Notes under the pieces: model-generated
What the model was told of the DNA's origin: nothing
The model's input: only the letters and a program-made list of their open reading frames with translations
Databases searched by the model: none
NCBI GenBank assembly: GCA_037957365.1
Contig: JARHVA010008422.1
Span: 202,501 to 266,500 of the forward strand
From: Torreya grandis
Lineage: Eukaryota; Streptophyta; Pinopsida; Cupressales; Taxaceae
Reading direction: 5' to 3'
DNA: 64,000 bases
In this document: piece after piece, positions 1 through 13,815 of the stretch
Position numbering within the stretch: the stretch's first letter is position 1
How the letters are laid out: the number at the start of each line of letters is the position of its first letter
Position numbers and translations under genes: made by a program

Positions 1-1010
1 TCAATAAAAAACTGATAGATTTATAGAAACTAAATCAAGGATAAATATCAGTGATAGAGTAGTATGAATAGTTTACCAAAATTATTAAATATGTCCCCCA
101 ATATGATAAAGATGAATGTTTACAAATTATAAAGTTTATCATGGGTATGAATCCATAGATTAAATGCGAAGAAGATGTGCATGGACCTAATTCCATGGAT
201 CAAGTTTTTGAGAAAGTTATCAAGAAATATAAAAAGATTAAATCACTTGTAAATGTCAAAGATAAGTACCCAAAAAAAATGGAGAATGGAAAACCTCATT
301 CAAAAATAAGAATTATAAGTATAGCGGGGATTTTAAAACTAGGTTCAATAATAAGAATCTTATGTTAACAATGATTCAGGGGTTAATATGTTAGGTAATG
401 CCTTAAAAGAGGGGATTAAAGGAGTTAACCATAATAAAATAAAAGGGATTATTGGTGGATGTTTAACTTGTGGAGGTGAATATTATGCAAAAATCTATTA
501 TTAGTGGAAGACAAGGATTAAATTCAATCATCCTTCATCATCATCCATTCAACATGGAAATTTCCTATAGTGGATTCATGGAACTATTGATAATCATTAA
601 TCTAAATGTAAAATATCTCTAATTAAAGTGTTAGGTACTTTTTTGGGGCATTATATTTACATTTTGATATATATTATAGTTAATAAGTGTTCCATTTATC
701 ATAGTTTGCCTAATAAACAACCTAGGAAAGCTACACATATGGAAAATATGTATACTATGTAGTATAGAAATTAGTCTAGGGTCAAAGTAGATAAATTCCT
801 ATTGGAATTAGAGGTATAAAAACTTGATTTCACCACCATACCAGACTTATTTTCATATTTTATAGGATCATATAATGTTATCTTAGGGGTGAACTAGCTT
901 TAGAATCACAAGGTAAAGGTTGATTGCTTTGAAAAGAAGGTAGAATGCCTAGGCGATTTTGGAAATCAATATGAAATATAAAGAGAGAAGAAGGAGATTA
1001 TGTTAAGGTA
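1..1010 (+). pseudogene. Element A gag remnant and aspartic protease remnant
   Basis: The first 500 bases translate to a lysine-rich gag-like stretch (for example DQVFEKVIKKYKKIKS near 200-240) with no clear zinc knuckle. From about 600 a protease-like stretch follows: KVLGTFLGHYIYIL, then the region where the catalytic Asp-Ser-Gly is expected is degraded, then SYNVILGVN near 865-890, which matches the family hallmark 'YDVILGxxWL'. The chain continues as KVDCFEKKVECLxDFGN near 915-965, again typical of chromovirus protease tails. Several stops and frame changes interrupt it. The gag assignment is by position and composition; the protease assignment is firmer. Confidence 0.65.
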
Positions 1011-1164
1011 AATTTCATCCATTTAGTAAAAAATTCTCAAAGGAAAGGATGTCAGGTGTTTGTGGTCAAGGTAGATAGAGTTTGAGAGCCAAAAGAACCT
1101 ACCATCAAATCACATCCCTTTTTTCAATAATTTTGGGATGTATTTATAGAATATTTACTTAGAT

Positions 1165-2430
1165 TACCTCATAAAAGGGAATTAGACTTTAAAATCAATA
1201 TCATTCTAGGATTAGATCCTCATTACAAGGCACCCTAAAAAATGAATACAATAAAGTTAGTCAAATTGAAAGCCCAACTTCTTGAGATGCTATCAAAAGG
1301 GCTAATTCAACCTAGTGTTTTTCCATGAGGATCACAATATTGTTTGTTAATAAGAAGGATGGTAATATTAATCTATGCATAGATTAAAAACTATTGAACA
1401 AAGAAGCCATCAAGATCAAGCACCCCTTACCTCATATTGATGATCTTTTTGATCAAATTATAGGTGTAATGGTATTTTCTAATATTGACCATAGAGTAGG
1501 GTATTATCGGTTAAGAATGAAGGAGGAATATATTATTAAAACTACCTTTAGGATAAGGTATGTGCATTATGATTCCATAGTTCTACTTTTTGGTCTAACA
1601 AATGCACCCACAACATTTATGAATCTCATGAATAGTGTGTTTAGATATTATTTATATTAGTTTGTCCTCATATTCTTAGATGGAATTTTATATAATAAAA
1701 GAATGAATAAGAGCATATTGATCAGTAGAATTTGGTTTTGTAACACTTATAGTAACATAATCTCTATGGAAAATTATCTAAGCATCCTTTTTTTATAAAA
1801 AGGTATAATAATTAGGATATATAATTTCAGCCAAAGGAATATCAGTGGATCTTACAAATATTAAAGCCATTATTTAATGTCCAACACCTAAAAATATTCA
1901 TGAGATGCATGTTTTAATGGGTGTAACTAGTATTATAAGAAATTTATACCCAAATTTCCAATATAACTAACCCAACCACCTCAGTGAAATGAAAATAAAA
2001 AATTACATGTGGAGTTATAAATGTGATGAAGCCATTAAAATATTGAAAGATAGGTTTACTTATACACCAGTGTTATGTGTTCCAAATTTTAAGGGGCATT
2101 TGTTTTGGTAAAAAATGCTTATGGGGATGGTATAGAAGGAGTATTGTTGTAATAAGGCTCAATAGTAGGATATAAGTCAATAAAAATGAATCTTTATGAA
2201 GAAAATTATGCTCCTCGTGATTTGGAATTGGCTTCATCAGTGCACTACTTATAATTTTGAAGGAGTTATTTATTGGGAAAACATTTTAAACTAAAGATAA
2301 AAATATTGGAATAAAATATATCTTCACATAATTGAATTTATATGTTTGGAAAAGGTGATGGATATAGTTATGGTCAAATTATAACTTTGATATCAGATAC
2401 ATAAAATTTAAAGAGATAAAAGTTGCAAAT
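1165..2430 (+). pseudogene. Element A reverse transcriptase and RNase H remnant
   Basis: RT copies RNA into cDNA and RNase H removes the RNA strand. RT starts near 1178 with RELDFKINIILGLDPHYKAP, passes LIQPSVFP, then an 88-codon open stretch at 1394-1660 that holds [39 protein letters not shown] and [15 protein letters not shown]. The catalytic YxDD position near 1675 reads FLDG, so the second Asp is lost. RNase H follows from about 2040 (TYTPVLCVPNFKGH) to NYAPRDLELAS near 2210. Stops replace Trp and Gln codons, for example SVFP-stop-GS. The assignment is secure; the copy is dead. Confidence 0.88.
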
Positions 2431-2639
2431 GCTCTTAGCCACATTAGGTACACAATAGAAATGGACAATATTAAAAGTAATTTTTGTGACAAATTTTTGA
2501 TATTATTTATAGAATATGAAATCTATGATTAGGTCAATAAATATCTGGATAAAACCCTAAATATAAAGATATGAAGGTTTTCACTTTGAGAAAGATGGAC
2601 ACTTAAGGTTTAATGAAATAATTTGTGTGTTATAAAAAG

Positions 2640-3915
2640 AAATTTTGAGAGTTATGCTTAGGGATATGCATGATTCTCATTATTTAGGTGATCTCAAACT
2701 AACCAAACTTCTATTAGACTAGAAACCATTATTTTTTAAGAAAGGGATCAAGAAAGATACAACTAATTTTATATCTAGATGCTTAGAATGTAAATGAGTA
2801 AAAGTAGAACATGTTCATCCTTCTATATTTTTGTACCCACATGGAATTAAAGAATGGAAATGAAAAATCATTAGTATGGAATTTGTCTAAGGACAACCCA
2901 TGTAAAATAATATACATGATATGATTTTGGTGGTGAAAAACTCATCAAGCTAGCACATTTTATTTCAGTTAATTTAATTGATGATAAACTAGTTTTGGAA
3001 AATAGGTTTTTATAGTAAATTTATAGGTTGCATGATTTTCTTAAGAAAATAATTTTAGAAAGATATCCTCAAATGAATTCTAGGTTTTTTCAAACTCTTA
3101 ATGCAACTTTAGGTATTTAACTAAATTTCAACATAACCTATCATCCTAAAACATATTGGTAAATAGAAAGGGTAACTGAGGTGTTACAAGATTTTTTGAG
3201 GATGTATTAAATAGACTAGAAATTTAAGTGGTTATAATATATTCCACTGGTTGATTTTTCATATAATAATTCATTCCATTCAACTTTAAAATTTTCACAT
3301 TTTGAGGCTCTTTATGGCATAAAAAGTAAAATACCCATCAATTAAGACAAATTAGAAGATATAGTGGTTTTGGGCTAGAAATACTTGTTGAAATAAAAGA
3401 TAATTTGAAACTAATTAGTAAAATGTTGGCTAAGTCCAATAATAGATAGAAAAAATATGTTTATATTAAAATAAAAGCAAGGTAGTTCTCAGTTGGAGAC
3501 AACAAAATTATACATGTAAAACTATAAAAGAGCTTAATCAAATTTGACAAATCAATGAAAAATTAGTACCCAAAGATGTAAGAACTTTCAAGGTTATATA
3601 AGTGATTAACCATATTGCTTATGAGCTTGTTTTTCTAGTAGCATTATCTCAGATCCATAAAGTTTTTCATTTGACTTATTTGAAGAAATATGTGAATAAT
3701 CCTTCACATGTACTTGGATGGAATGCATTACATGTTCTATATCCAAGAGTGGTAAAAATAGAACCAATAAGACTACTTGAAACATGTATGTGTTACTTTC
3801 ATAATAAATAGTTTTATAAATTTAAGTTCCATTGGACAAATATTCTAAAAATAGTGCCACTTGGGAATGATTGTGAGGAGTTTCATGGGTTATTTCCTCA
3901 TTTATTTACTTGATA
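2640..3915 (+). pseudogene. Element A integrase remnant with chromodomain-like C-terminus
   Basis: Integrase inserts the cDNA into chromosomes. The HHCC zinc-binding region is at 2655-2800 (MHDSHYLGDLKLTKLLLD ... SRCLEC). The core follows at 2860-3330, with ISMEFV, the block FFQTLNATLG, and a degraded 'YHPKTYW' region before the catalytic Glu. The C-terminal part at 3602-3811 is open for 69 codons (VFHLTYLKKYVNNPSHVLGW) and continues in another frame to VPLGNDCEEFHGLFPHLFT near 3860-3912. That is the usual chromo-like tail of Tekay/Del elements, which directs integration to heterochromatin. Multiple stops show it is non-functional. Confidence 0.85.
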
Positions 3916-3988
3916 TGTTTTTAAAAACCTATTATATTTTTAGACATGAGAAATTTTTAATAATGTCATCAAGATGATGACTTATTTA

Positions 3989-4000
3989 AGGGGAGGAGGA
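3989..4000 (+). other. Polypurine tract of element A
   Basis: The sequence AGGGGAGGAGGA ends directly at the TG that opens the LTR. This is the expected priming site for plus-strand DNA synthesis and fixes the 5' edge of the LTR at 4001. Confidence 0.85.
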
Positions 4001-5452
<1,452 letters not shown>

Positions 5453-5454
5453 TA

Positions 5455-5469
5455 TGGTATTAGTTTGGG
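5455..5469 (+). other. Primer-binding-site-like sequence after LTR A
   Basis: TGGTATTAG starts two bases after the LTR end. The canonical initiator-tRNA-Met site in plant retrotransposons begins TGGTATCAGAG, so eight of the first nine bases match and the difference is a C-to-T change. The match then fades. It suggests the DNA to the right was once the internal start of an element of the same family. Confidence 0.55.
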
Positions 5470-6477
5470 TATCAATTAGTCATGAGAGTCTTTGTGATCA
5501 AGATATCTATGTCTAAATCATTTTTATGAGATTTAAGGTATTTGATATATTCATGTGAGTAAAATCTTTATATATTTACTAGTAAACATTTAAAATGCAT
5601 TAATCATATACTTGGATATTGACAATATAATAGTTATGTGGTTATATTAATGTCTACCATCATATCCACCATTTGAGATAATTACAGTCACTTGTGATCC
5701 ATCATCAACATTGTGCCAAGTGTCATTCTCCTTTTTTAGTCTCAAGCACACCCATCTCCATGTACTCCATCTAATTTTCAAGTTAACTCTTACCATATTA
5801 TGATAGCTAGTGGATTTATTTATTGATTTTATTATTTCTGACATCACATGGATTCTCTACATCTCTATCGATCTATTTTTTTAACAAATTGTATCAATGA
5901 AGTGTTCAACTCCAATATTTTGTTCTTTTCTACATACCTGAGCATGTTTCACCCTCACATGGAGAATTCATATTTGCATGGTGTATTTCAAGTTTCATTT
6001 CATCATCATGCACCTATCATTCACCACAATGCCTAGTGTTTTTAGTATCAATCTTATATTTAGATCTATAATAGTACAATTGTCACTATCACTACCTACA
6101 ATCTTAATTATTGAGTATTATATCTTCACCTATTGATCTGTGCATGTTAAAATCTAAAATATCTATGTAGTGCTAATTTTTTTATGCCCATATATTTTTT
6201 GCTCCATGCATAATCCCAATGTCCACATGTATTATTTTCACTGAGTTTTCTTATTAATTTTTTTTGAATTAGTGGTAATCATGTATAAAAATTATATTAA
6301 AATTTTGATTTAAGTTTCTTTTTTAGTTCTTGACTATGAATCAATTGAGTTAATATGAGTTATGTCATTATTTTTTGTATATATTTTTAGAGGTTTATAT
6401 ATTCATAGTCTTAGTCTATATACCCCTTTAATAATATCAAATCTATAATAGTAAAATTAGATAGTAGGTTCATTATT
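5464..6477. other. AT-rich stretch without recognisable feature
   Basis: No open frame with recognisable similarity and no repeat partner elsewhere in the window was seen. If the primer site at 5455 is real, this would be the untranslated leader of a second element A copy that is otherwise gone. Confidence 0.5.
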
Positions 6478-7119
6478 TATATATATAGAACTTAAATGTG
6501 TAAGGGTGATAATCAAATCTATAGTAGGCCAAGTAGATGTTAAACTCAGATATAAGTATATGCTGAATTCATAAAATTGAGATAGTCTAAATATGGAAAG
6601 TAAAACTATGTTAAATATATAAGTGACATATAAAACAAGGTACCTAGCTAGTTATGATGTTATATTAGTTTTGGATCTGGAACATGAAAAATTTAGGATG
6701 GATGGTGATATGGAACAATTATCTAATTCTATAAATTTGACTCTAGAGTGGTGGACACTAGTGTTAGCTTTGTATGGTTGCATTGATGCTAATATTTGGG
6801 TTCGATGTAAGTGTCCTATAAAGAATACATAATGGAAAAGGATACTACCACCTGAATTCTTTTTGTTTTGTCTTTGCCTTTACTTTGATGTATTCAGATT
6901 TAGGTCATTAAATGCCACTTTTATGAAATGGGAAAAACCCTAGTTCTCCATCTTCATAGTGACCTTAGGGAAAAATGTGTTAATAGGCCAAGGGGTATAG
7001 GATAGAAGAGATGCAAGACTTGTGAAAATGGGAAAGGCCTAGAACTAAGAACAACCAAGGTTTAAGTTTAGCAAGTGTACAAGATTATAGTGCTATATAT
7101 TCATAAAATAGTGTCTACA
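6478..7119 (-). repeat. 3' LTR of element H (internally deleted)
   Basis: It aligns with 11581-12824 from both ends: GGGTGATAATC near 6503 and 11607, AAACTCAGATATAA near 6542 and 11644, and AATAGTGTCTACA at both right ends. About 0.6 kb present in the other copy (roughly 12045-12700) is missing here near position 7000. Both copies carry the palindrome ACACTAGTGT (6755-6764 and 11860-11869). Confidence 0.75.
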
Positions 7120-7130
7120 TCCCCCCTATC
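7120..7130 (-). other. Polypurine tract of element H
   Basis: On the minus strand GATAGGGGGGA ends directly at TGTAGACAC, the LTR start. The other LTR copy has no purine tract at the matching place, as expected for the outer end of the element. Confidence 0.7.
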
Positions 7131-7456
7131 TAGTAATGAAATTATTATTTTAAAAGAAAGGAATGTATACCTATGTGTGTATGAACACCTTGTCTTTGCA
7201 TGTACCCAACTTGAGTGATTTGCTAATGAATAACTTGAAACCAAGAGCATGTTATAGTGTATAATCAATGCATTTACTATATTTTAAATTTATTAGAAAT
7301 ATTAAAATTTAAATTTAAAGGTTTAGGAGTACACATGTGTGTCAGTGTAATTGCCTTGCCTATTGACAAGTTGATTTGAAAAAGATGTATCATTGTAAGG
7401 ATATGATACTAAGATTAGGAAAAATATAGATAAATATTTAAAGTGAATATATCCAA

Positions 7457-7491
<35 letters not shown>

Positions 7492-9950
7492 CATGCCCCT
7501 AACCTTGGAGAAAAGGTGAGTTGCCACCTAGTATTTTAGATTGTCTCAACCGTGCAACCCACTAATACTTATAACCTAGTGAGTTTGGATAATAAAATCA
7601 AGTTAAAACTAAAAAAATTATCAACATTGAGTGACTTTATCACCTTAACCATACAAAAAAGTGAACTGAATACTGCAGTAGATTGACTCAATAAAATCCA
7701 TAAAATTTTGAATAGGGTATTAGTACATAAAATTTTATGCTATGGTAATAGTCCATGGAAGAATTTTGAAATTTGAAACTATTTTTTTTTTCAGAATGAG
7801 GCACATGTTTCATATAATATGCACCTAAGATATGTCTCATGTTGAAACTATGTATAATAATGGTACTAGTGTATAAATTTCTATCACAACTATGAATTTG
7901 AATTAGATAATTATGTGTTTTGGATAATTTGTAAAATTGTGTAAGTGTGAATAACATGTTTCCAAAGCATTCCCCCACTATATATGGATAAATATGAAAA
8001 TTGATATAAGTATAAATGTGGATAACCTATTTCCAAAACATGCCCCCATTATAAATTAGAGATGTTGAATATTGAATAGGTATGGAGAACATGCTTCCAA
8101 ATCATGCCCCCAATATATCTCAAAACCATGCCAAATGTGTAAAACATGCATTTATGATATGCCCCAAATGATATCCCCCACTTTGAGGTGAGGGAAAGAT
8201 AATAATTGATATTTACCTCACCTTATAAAGATATGACAACTGTAAATGAATGTAACCATGTACCATATATAAGGAACATGTCTATGTAGATATAACATTG
8301 AAGTATATAGAACCAATGTGATCACATGAAGGCCAAAGATGCATGATAAATATCATGGAAATGTAGAATTAGTAATAATATAAGATCAATAATCAAATAA
8401 TCACACAAACAAGATCACTCAAAAGTATGTCAAAAGGCAATGATCCATGAATATTGTAAATAAGGGGCATGTTCAAATGTTATAAAATCAAGGGGATATG
8501 ACTTATTCATATGTCCATGAAAGCAAGAATTAAATATTTAAATGCCCATATAACAAAAAATGACATATTAAAATGTTAAATAAATCATATATAAACATGG
8601 GGGATATAAACAAAGAAACATATTCAAATGCTTGAACAAACAAGAGAATAGTAAGACAAGACACTCCAAAAAGTGCATAAAGAAAATCATAAATAACCAA
8701 CATAAACATGTCATAGTAGCCCATGTATCAAGTGTGTTAGAAAAAAATGTAAAGTGTATAGCATATAAAGTAAATTATGTAAGAAATAATCATGGATAAA
8801 GGCATGTGTAATTACATATGAGATTAAAAATTCTAAATAAATGTGATCATCAAAATATATAACCTATGTGTGTCAAGATCAAAGAAGTGGATGTCCCCAA
8901 TCCACATGACATGAGTAGAGGGAAGGCCCAACACTAGAAGTAGGAAAAACCCATGTATCTATGTATGTATCATAATTCAAAGAGAATTTTTACACGTGTG
9001 TATGTATAAGTCCTTAAATATACCATACATTAACATGGAACTAACACATAAATTCCAAGAATCCAATAGAACATGTATTTGATGAATATATTTTTGTATT
9101 TTAGAAGTTTTTTGATTGTTTGGTATTTTTGGAATATTTATAATAGGAACACGTGTAGGTTTTATAGATATTTGAATGTGGTCTGTAGTATAAAATATTT
9201 CAATGTAATAAAACCTACAATTTAGTGATAATGAAGTAATATATGTATGCAATGAAACCCAGATGGAAATAAGAAAGATTGACTATAATGATCAAGTGGT
9301 AACTAGGTTTCTTCTTTCAGTTTTGACATTATAACTGATGTATCTATGGGAATATCAAGTGTATCATATTTATATGTTTTATAGTTAGAATTATCATGAT
9401 CATACCAATCTTATGTGTTATTAGGTTCATAATCATCGATGTAAACATTATTAGTGGATAAGTGTACCCTCTTAGGTTATTATTGAACATGTGATATACC
9501 ATTTGGATTATTTGTATACAAATAAGGAAATGTGTCATACTGTGTTTGTGACCTATTTTATATTCCATTATTTGTATTTGTGTGCACATCATATGTTAAT
9601 ACCTTATGAAGATCATAAGGCACATGGTTGGCCTTTATAATATTTATATTTAGTTTCATATTTTATAGAGATAGATTCAATTGATATGTACCATGTCTTT
9701 TAGGTATAAATATATCATAAGGTAAGGTATCAAGTGGTTCAGGATGAAGTTTGTTCAATTGTTTATTTTCCATATTGGTATTAGGAATAGTATCACCACT
9801 TGTATAATAATTTAAAATTGTGTCATTTATTGTCTGATATTGACCAACAAAGGGAGCTCACATGGTTTATTTTCTAGTGGTTTTAGTAGCATTGGTTCCT
9901 TTGGTAATTGTATATCATTTGGAATTTTTGAAAACTTTGGTAATGGTATT
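7131..9950. other. Internal region of element H without coding signal
   Basis: The stretch is AT-rich. The motif CATGCCCCC(A/T) recurs between about 7970 and 8115 in similar contexts (AACATG...TTCCAAA...CATGCCCCC), suggesting a short imperfect tandem array. The open frames here are short and show no family motif on either strand. Confidence 0.45.
7459..7488 (+). repeat. (AT)n microsatellite
   Basis: A 30-base AT dinucleotide tract lies inside element H, close to its 3' LTR. Confidence 0.95.
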
Positions 9951-9958
9951 TTCTCTAT

Positions 9959-10354
9959 TTATTTGTTCTTTTGACCTTTATTTTGATTTGAATTATCTTT
10001 TGGTTCCCATATTTGTTGTTTTGGCATTTGTGTTTTAAGAGAAGTAATCATCATGTGAGTGGTTTTCTTGGTTGATGTATCAATGATATGATCACCACTA
10101 CTTTTATGACTTTGTATTTTATTCTTCAATGCAAAATAATAATTTGTATGATCCTCATGAATTCTATGATATGCACAGTAGTATTTGGATATATGTATAG
10201 GATTTATAGGATGTAATTTTATCAATTTGTCTTGAATAATTTCTCTTATAATTTCCCTTGGTCTCTTAACAAAATTTTGGTCAATTTGTGAATCACTAGT
10301 TTTAGATGTATTTTGGTTTACTTTATCATTTGGATAAGAAACCTTGTTTGGCAC
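9959..10354 (-). pseudogene. Element H gag remnant with degenerate CCHC-like motif
   Basis: The 131-codon frame contains KLIKLHPINPIHISKYYCAY followed by HRIHEDHTNYYFALKNKIQ. This matches the spacing C-x2-H-x4-H-x4-C/Y followed by 'LKxxIQ' that ends gag in Tat-like plant elements; the last Cys position is Tyr. The flanks are Lys/Gln-rich, as in nucleocapsid regions. No downstream protease was found. It is probably the C-terminal part of a gag whose upstream portion (10400-11500) is too decayed to read. The gag call is an inference from the motif and position. Confidence 0.55.
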
Positions 10355-10359
10355 AACAT

Positions 10360-11580
10360 TGGAAGATGAGGATGGAAATACATGATTGACACTAGCTCAT
10401 GTTGGATTCATAGTATATGAAATCTAATTTTGTAATAAATTGATCTTTTAATTTAGAGAGTGATTTTGCTTTTTAAATCATGCATTAACTTGGTCATAGT
10501 ATTGATTTTATCTCTTAGGGATTAACAAGCACAAACCCAAGGTATTTTAGGTTGAATATACATACAAACATGATCTAACTTCATCCTTAAAGGAATGAAA
10601 GATTTTTCCTAGTTAGAGGGATGATATATATCACCCTCCTTATGGTTAGGAGAAGTAATCTCATTTTTATCCATTTGAAATTTACATAAAAATGATATTA
10701 GAATGGGATAATTAAGAGAAACAAATGCCAAGGATCGATCAATCATGATAAAATAGGGATATAGAAATTTTAGACTATTGACTCAATTTTTTTGGAAATC
10801 TGAGAGAATTTTTTCTATAAAAATAGGAAATTAGATGAACCCTAAAAAATAGGGAAATAAAAGTATAGTGTACATCTTTTAGGTTTACATTTACTAAAAA
10901 TAGTAAAATGCTACATTTGTAAAATCCATATAATATTTTGGAAAACCAAAAGAGGTTTTTGTCTATATCCACATAATTATAAAAAACTTGTGTGTAATTT
11001 GAAATTTTATTTAATATGAATTAGAAATATGCTAAACAATATGGAATGCTTCACAAACAAACCCCTAAAATATTCCAAATAAAGAATTAGTGATTATGAT
11101 AAATTAGGAACATTTTTCAGATATATAAGAGGCTTTTGAATGAAATATGTTTTTTTATGAAAACTAGAAATTAATTACCAAATAACTACACCATTCACAT
11201 TGTATGCCAATATTTACTATAAATAATAAATTAAATTTTTTGAAGTACTATATTTTGTTGAACAAAAAGAGGGTTTTTAGGATGACTTGAGTAGAAAATA
11301 ATTTTGGGAAATTTTAAAATGGATATATTTAAATGCATAAATACATAAATCAAGGAATAATACACTTTTAATCATATTCAAATGAATTCATTGTGACCAA
11401 AGGATGGTAAAACCCTAGGGTAAAATTTTAGATCTAAAAATACATCACAATAAGTTGAAACCTTAGAAGGATTGGAAGCCCTAGATCAAAAACAATTTTG
11501 TATTCACATGGATTAGGTTTACCAACTATTTAACCCTAAAATTATCTAGGTATTTGGGGTTATCCATAGATTTTATTAAA
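10360..11580. other. 5' internal region of element H, decayed
   Basis: This part lies between the gag remnant and the 5' LTR of the minus-strand element. It would hold the primer site (next to 11580) and the gag N-terminus. I could not match a tRNA primer site or a gag motif here. Confidence 0.4.
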
Positions 11581-12824
11581 TGGATATATGGAAATTAAAT
11601 GCACAAGGGTGATAATCATATCTATAATAGGCCAATTATATGTTAAACTCAGATATAAACATATGTTGAATTCGTAAAAATGAGTTAGTATAAATATGGA
11701 AAGTATAAATATGATAAATATATAAATAAAATATAAAATAAGGTACTTAGTTGGTTTTGATGTTATAGTAGTTAAAGATCTAGAATAAGTATAAATTAGG
11801 TTGGATGGTGATTTTATAACAGTCATCTAATTTTATAAATTTGACTTTTAGAGTCATAAACACTAGTGTCAGCCTTGGATGGTTATAGTATATAATCACT
11901 TGGATGATTTTGGGTTTGGATTCTCTTTCAATTTAGTGCATTCATATCTGGGTCATGGACTGTCACTCCTTGTGAAATGTCAAACCTCCTAGTTCTCCAT
12001 CTTCATAATGACTTTGGGAAAAATTGGGTTAGTGGGAACATGGTGTCGATATAATCCAAAATAACTCACTATAAGTGGATGATACCTATATATCTAATAA
12101 TATAAAAGAGGGTATTATATTGATGTAGTTCTCCCCTACATTTTGGCTTGCTTGTGAATCATGGAATATGTGGAAATCAAGTGCAACAATGACCTATCTT
12201 GTAAATTTTAAAATTAGGCTCTTGGAATGATCCTTTAGTACTTCAAACCTATATATGTGTTTTCCCTATGATTGATATTAAAATATGAGAAAATAGAAAA
12301 ACTTTTCTCACTTGAGTACTTGATTTAATACCTTTCGGTAAGATACCTTGTGAATAGGTAAGAAGTTACTAGGTGAGGAATGAATGAGGGTTGATAATTG
12401 TATTTATATAAATCCATTTAGAGTAATAACTTGCATTAAATCACATAGGATGACCATTAGGATACATTTAATTTTTAAATTAGATGACTCTTAGTAAACT
12501 AGACACTTATATCAGGTTAGGACACTAGCATCAATGCTAGTGTTTATCCCAGATGTTAGTGTCCAAGAAGTAGGAAAATATGTATAGGAACAGAACTTAT
12601 AGAGGTATAATATAAGTACATTTTAAGAATTATAGGAAAGATAAAAGGTATGTGTCATCAACATAAGATTGGTCAAACTAAGATATAAGCCAAAAATCAC
12701 AAGATAGTATATATGTGAGACTCGTGGAAGTAAGAAAGGTCTAGAATTGAGAGGAATATCCATGGTTTGAGTTTTCCAAGTGTATAAGACTAAGATGATA
12801 TAAAATCAAAAAATAGTGTCTACA
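11581..12824 (-). repeat. 5' LTR of element H (longer copy)
   Basis: This is the fuller of the two LTRs, with plus-strand ends TGGATATATGG and GTGTCTACA. It holds an extra part (about 12045-12700) absent from the other copy, including a strong hairpin at 12522-12543. Similarity to 6478-7119 is clear at both ends and through the block around 11610-12030. Confidence 0.75.
12521..12564. repeat. Hairpin-forming inverted repeats in LTR H
   Basis: ACACTAGCAT and ATGCTAGTGT are perfect inverted repeats separated by two bases (12522-12543). A second arm, GATGTTAGTGTCC, follows about ten bases later and can pair with the first arm (GGACACTAGCATC) with one mismatch. It may be a regulatory or structural RNA element of the LTR; the function is unknown. 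Confidence 0.7.
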
Positions 12825-13449
12825 TGGGGTTCTAATTTATATAGAGTCAACAAATTATTATATAAAATGTACCAGAACCGTCAAATCACATCATGACTAA
12901 TCTAGCCAAGTGAGCCAAATAATAATACATGAAGATGGAGGAAATGTAAGAAGGAGGTTAAAAAATGACCTCTCATCAGTCATTAGATATGGGGATGCCT
13001 TATAATGTAGTGAAATTTATTTTTATTTTTATTTGAATTTATTGCTTTTTTTGTTGTGTAGTATTTTTATTATTCCTATTTTTTAGAGTTTGTTGTGTTC
13101 AATGAAAACTCTCCAATGAATTTTGGGAAAGAGATGAATGTTAAAATAATTATACTCATGGGGGATAGGATAATATTTCAAAGTAAAGTTATATTATATA
13201 GTTAGTCTGGAGAGCTCTAGGAATCCCGAGGAAATTAAAAATTTTAGGTTTGATAACCTCACATAATTTGGCTTAGTTTGGGAGCTTTAAAAATATGAAG
13301 GATTTAGAATTTAGGGCCTAGGAACCTCAATGGAATTCATTTCACATGTACAACCATATGAAGTGTTACTTGGTATAATTAGTATCTTCAAGTAATAAAA
13401 TTTGTAGGATATATATCTTTTTTATCATGTTCATACTAAGGAAGGGAAA
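12825..13449. other. AT-rich stretch without recognisable feature
   Basis: No coding motif or clear repeat partner was seen. It could be the heavily diverged 5' part of the LTR fragment that begins at 13450. Confidence 0.4.
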
Positions 13450-13812
13450 TTAGGAAATTAATGTTCACATTTGTAATTTCTTCTTAGTGTTAATGTGTGT
13501 TGAATAAATAATTTTAAATGAATTTTAATTAACAACTCATTTTTAATAGTTGGTTTTGAGGACAACTCACATATATAAGGGTGATGCGACATTTTAGAGA
13601 GAATAAAGGTGAGGAAATAATTAGGAGATTATGTAGGGACATAGTGGTTTTAAAGGATAAGTCTTTCCTCCTTTCTTTTAAGACTTTAAGAGGCTATATA
13701 ATGTAATATTCCATTCAAATGAATAATATAAGTACTTTATTTTTCATGTGTATGAATTTTTTTATAGTAGTATTATTTTTTATGGTAACCTTGATAATCT
13801 GTAAGTTAAAAA
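13450..13812 (+). repeat. Second copy of the 3' third of LTR A
   Basis: It matches 5085-5452: AGAAATTAAT versus GGAAATTAAT at the start, then ATTAACAACTCAT, TTTTAGAGAGAATAAAGGTG and TATGTAGGGA in the same order, then the same TATA and AATAA region. After its end a degenerate primer-site-like AATCATTAG occupies the place of TGGTATTAG after LTR A. The first 1.1 kb of the LTR is not recognisable here. Confidence 0.8.
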
Positions 13813-13815
13813 TAA

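Larger units (their letters stand above)
6478..12824 (-). mobile_element. Element H: short non-autonomous LTR element with gag only
   Basis: Two direct repeats (6478-7119 and 11581-12824) flank 4.46 kb. On the minus strand the element starts at 12824 with TGTAGACACTATTTT, and a polypurine tract abuts the other LTR at 7120-7130, which sets the orientation. The only coding trace between the LTRs is a gag-like remnant at about 9960-10355; no protease, RT or integrase motif was seen. This is the layout of TR-GAG or LARD-type non-autonomous elements. Flanking bases (TTATT and TGGGG) do not form a target duplication, so one end may be eroded. Confidence 0.7.

Noticed and set aside
5647..6036. Divergent frames at 5647-5847 (-) and 5848-6036 (+)
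   Set aside because: Both are short, have no recognisable domain, and lie in AT-rich sequence.
8400..8760. Possible CRISPR-like or tandem array of CATG-containing words
   Set aside because: There is no fixed repeat length or spacing, and the context is a plant retroelement.
7688..9592. Several minus-strand frames of 60-96 codons in element H
   Set aside because: They have AT-driven composition (Ile/Tyr/Met/His-rich), no motif and no order consistent with a polyprotein.
11581..12824. Target duplication for element H
   Set aside because: The flanks TTATT and TGGGG do not match, and shifting the boundaries by a few bases gave no convincing pair.
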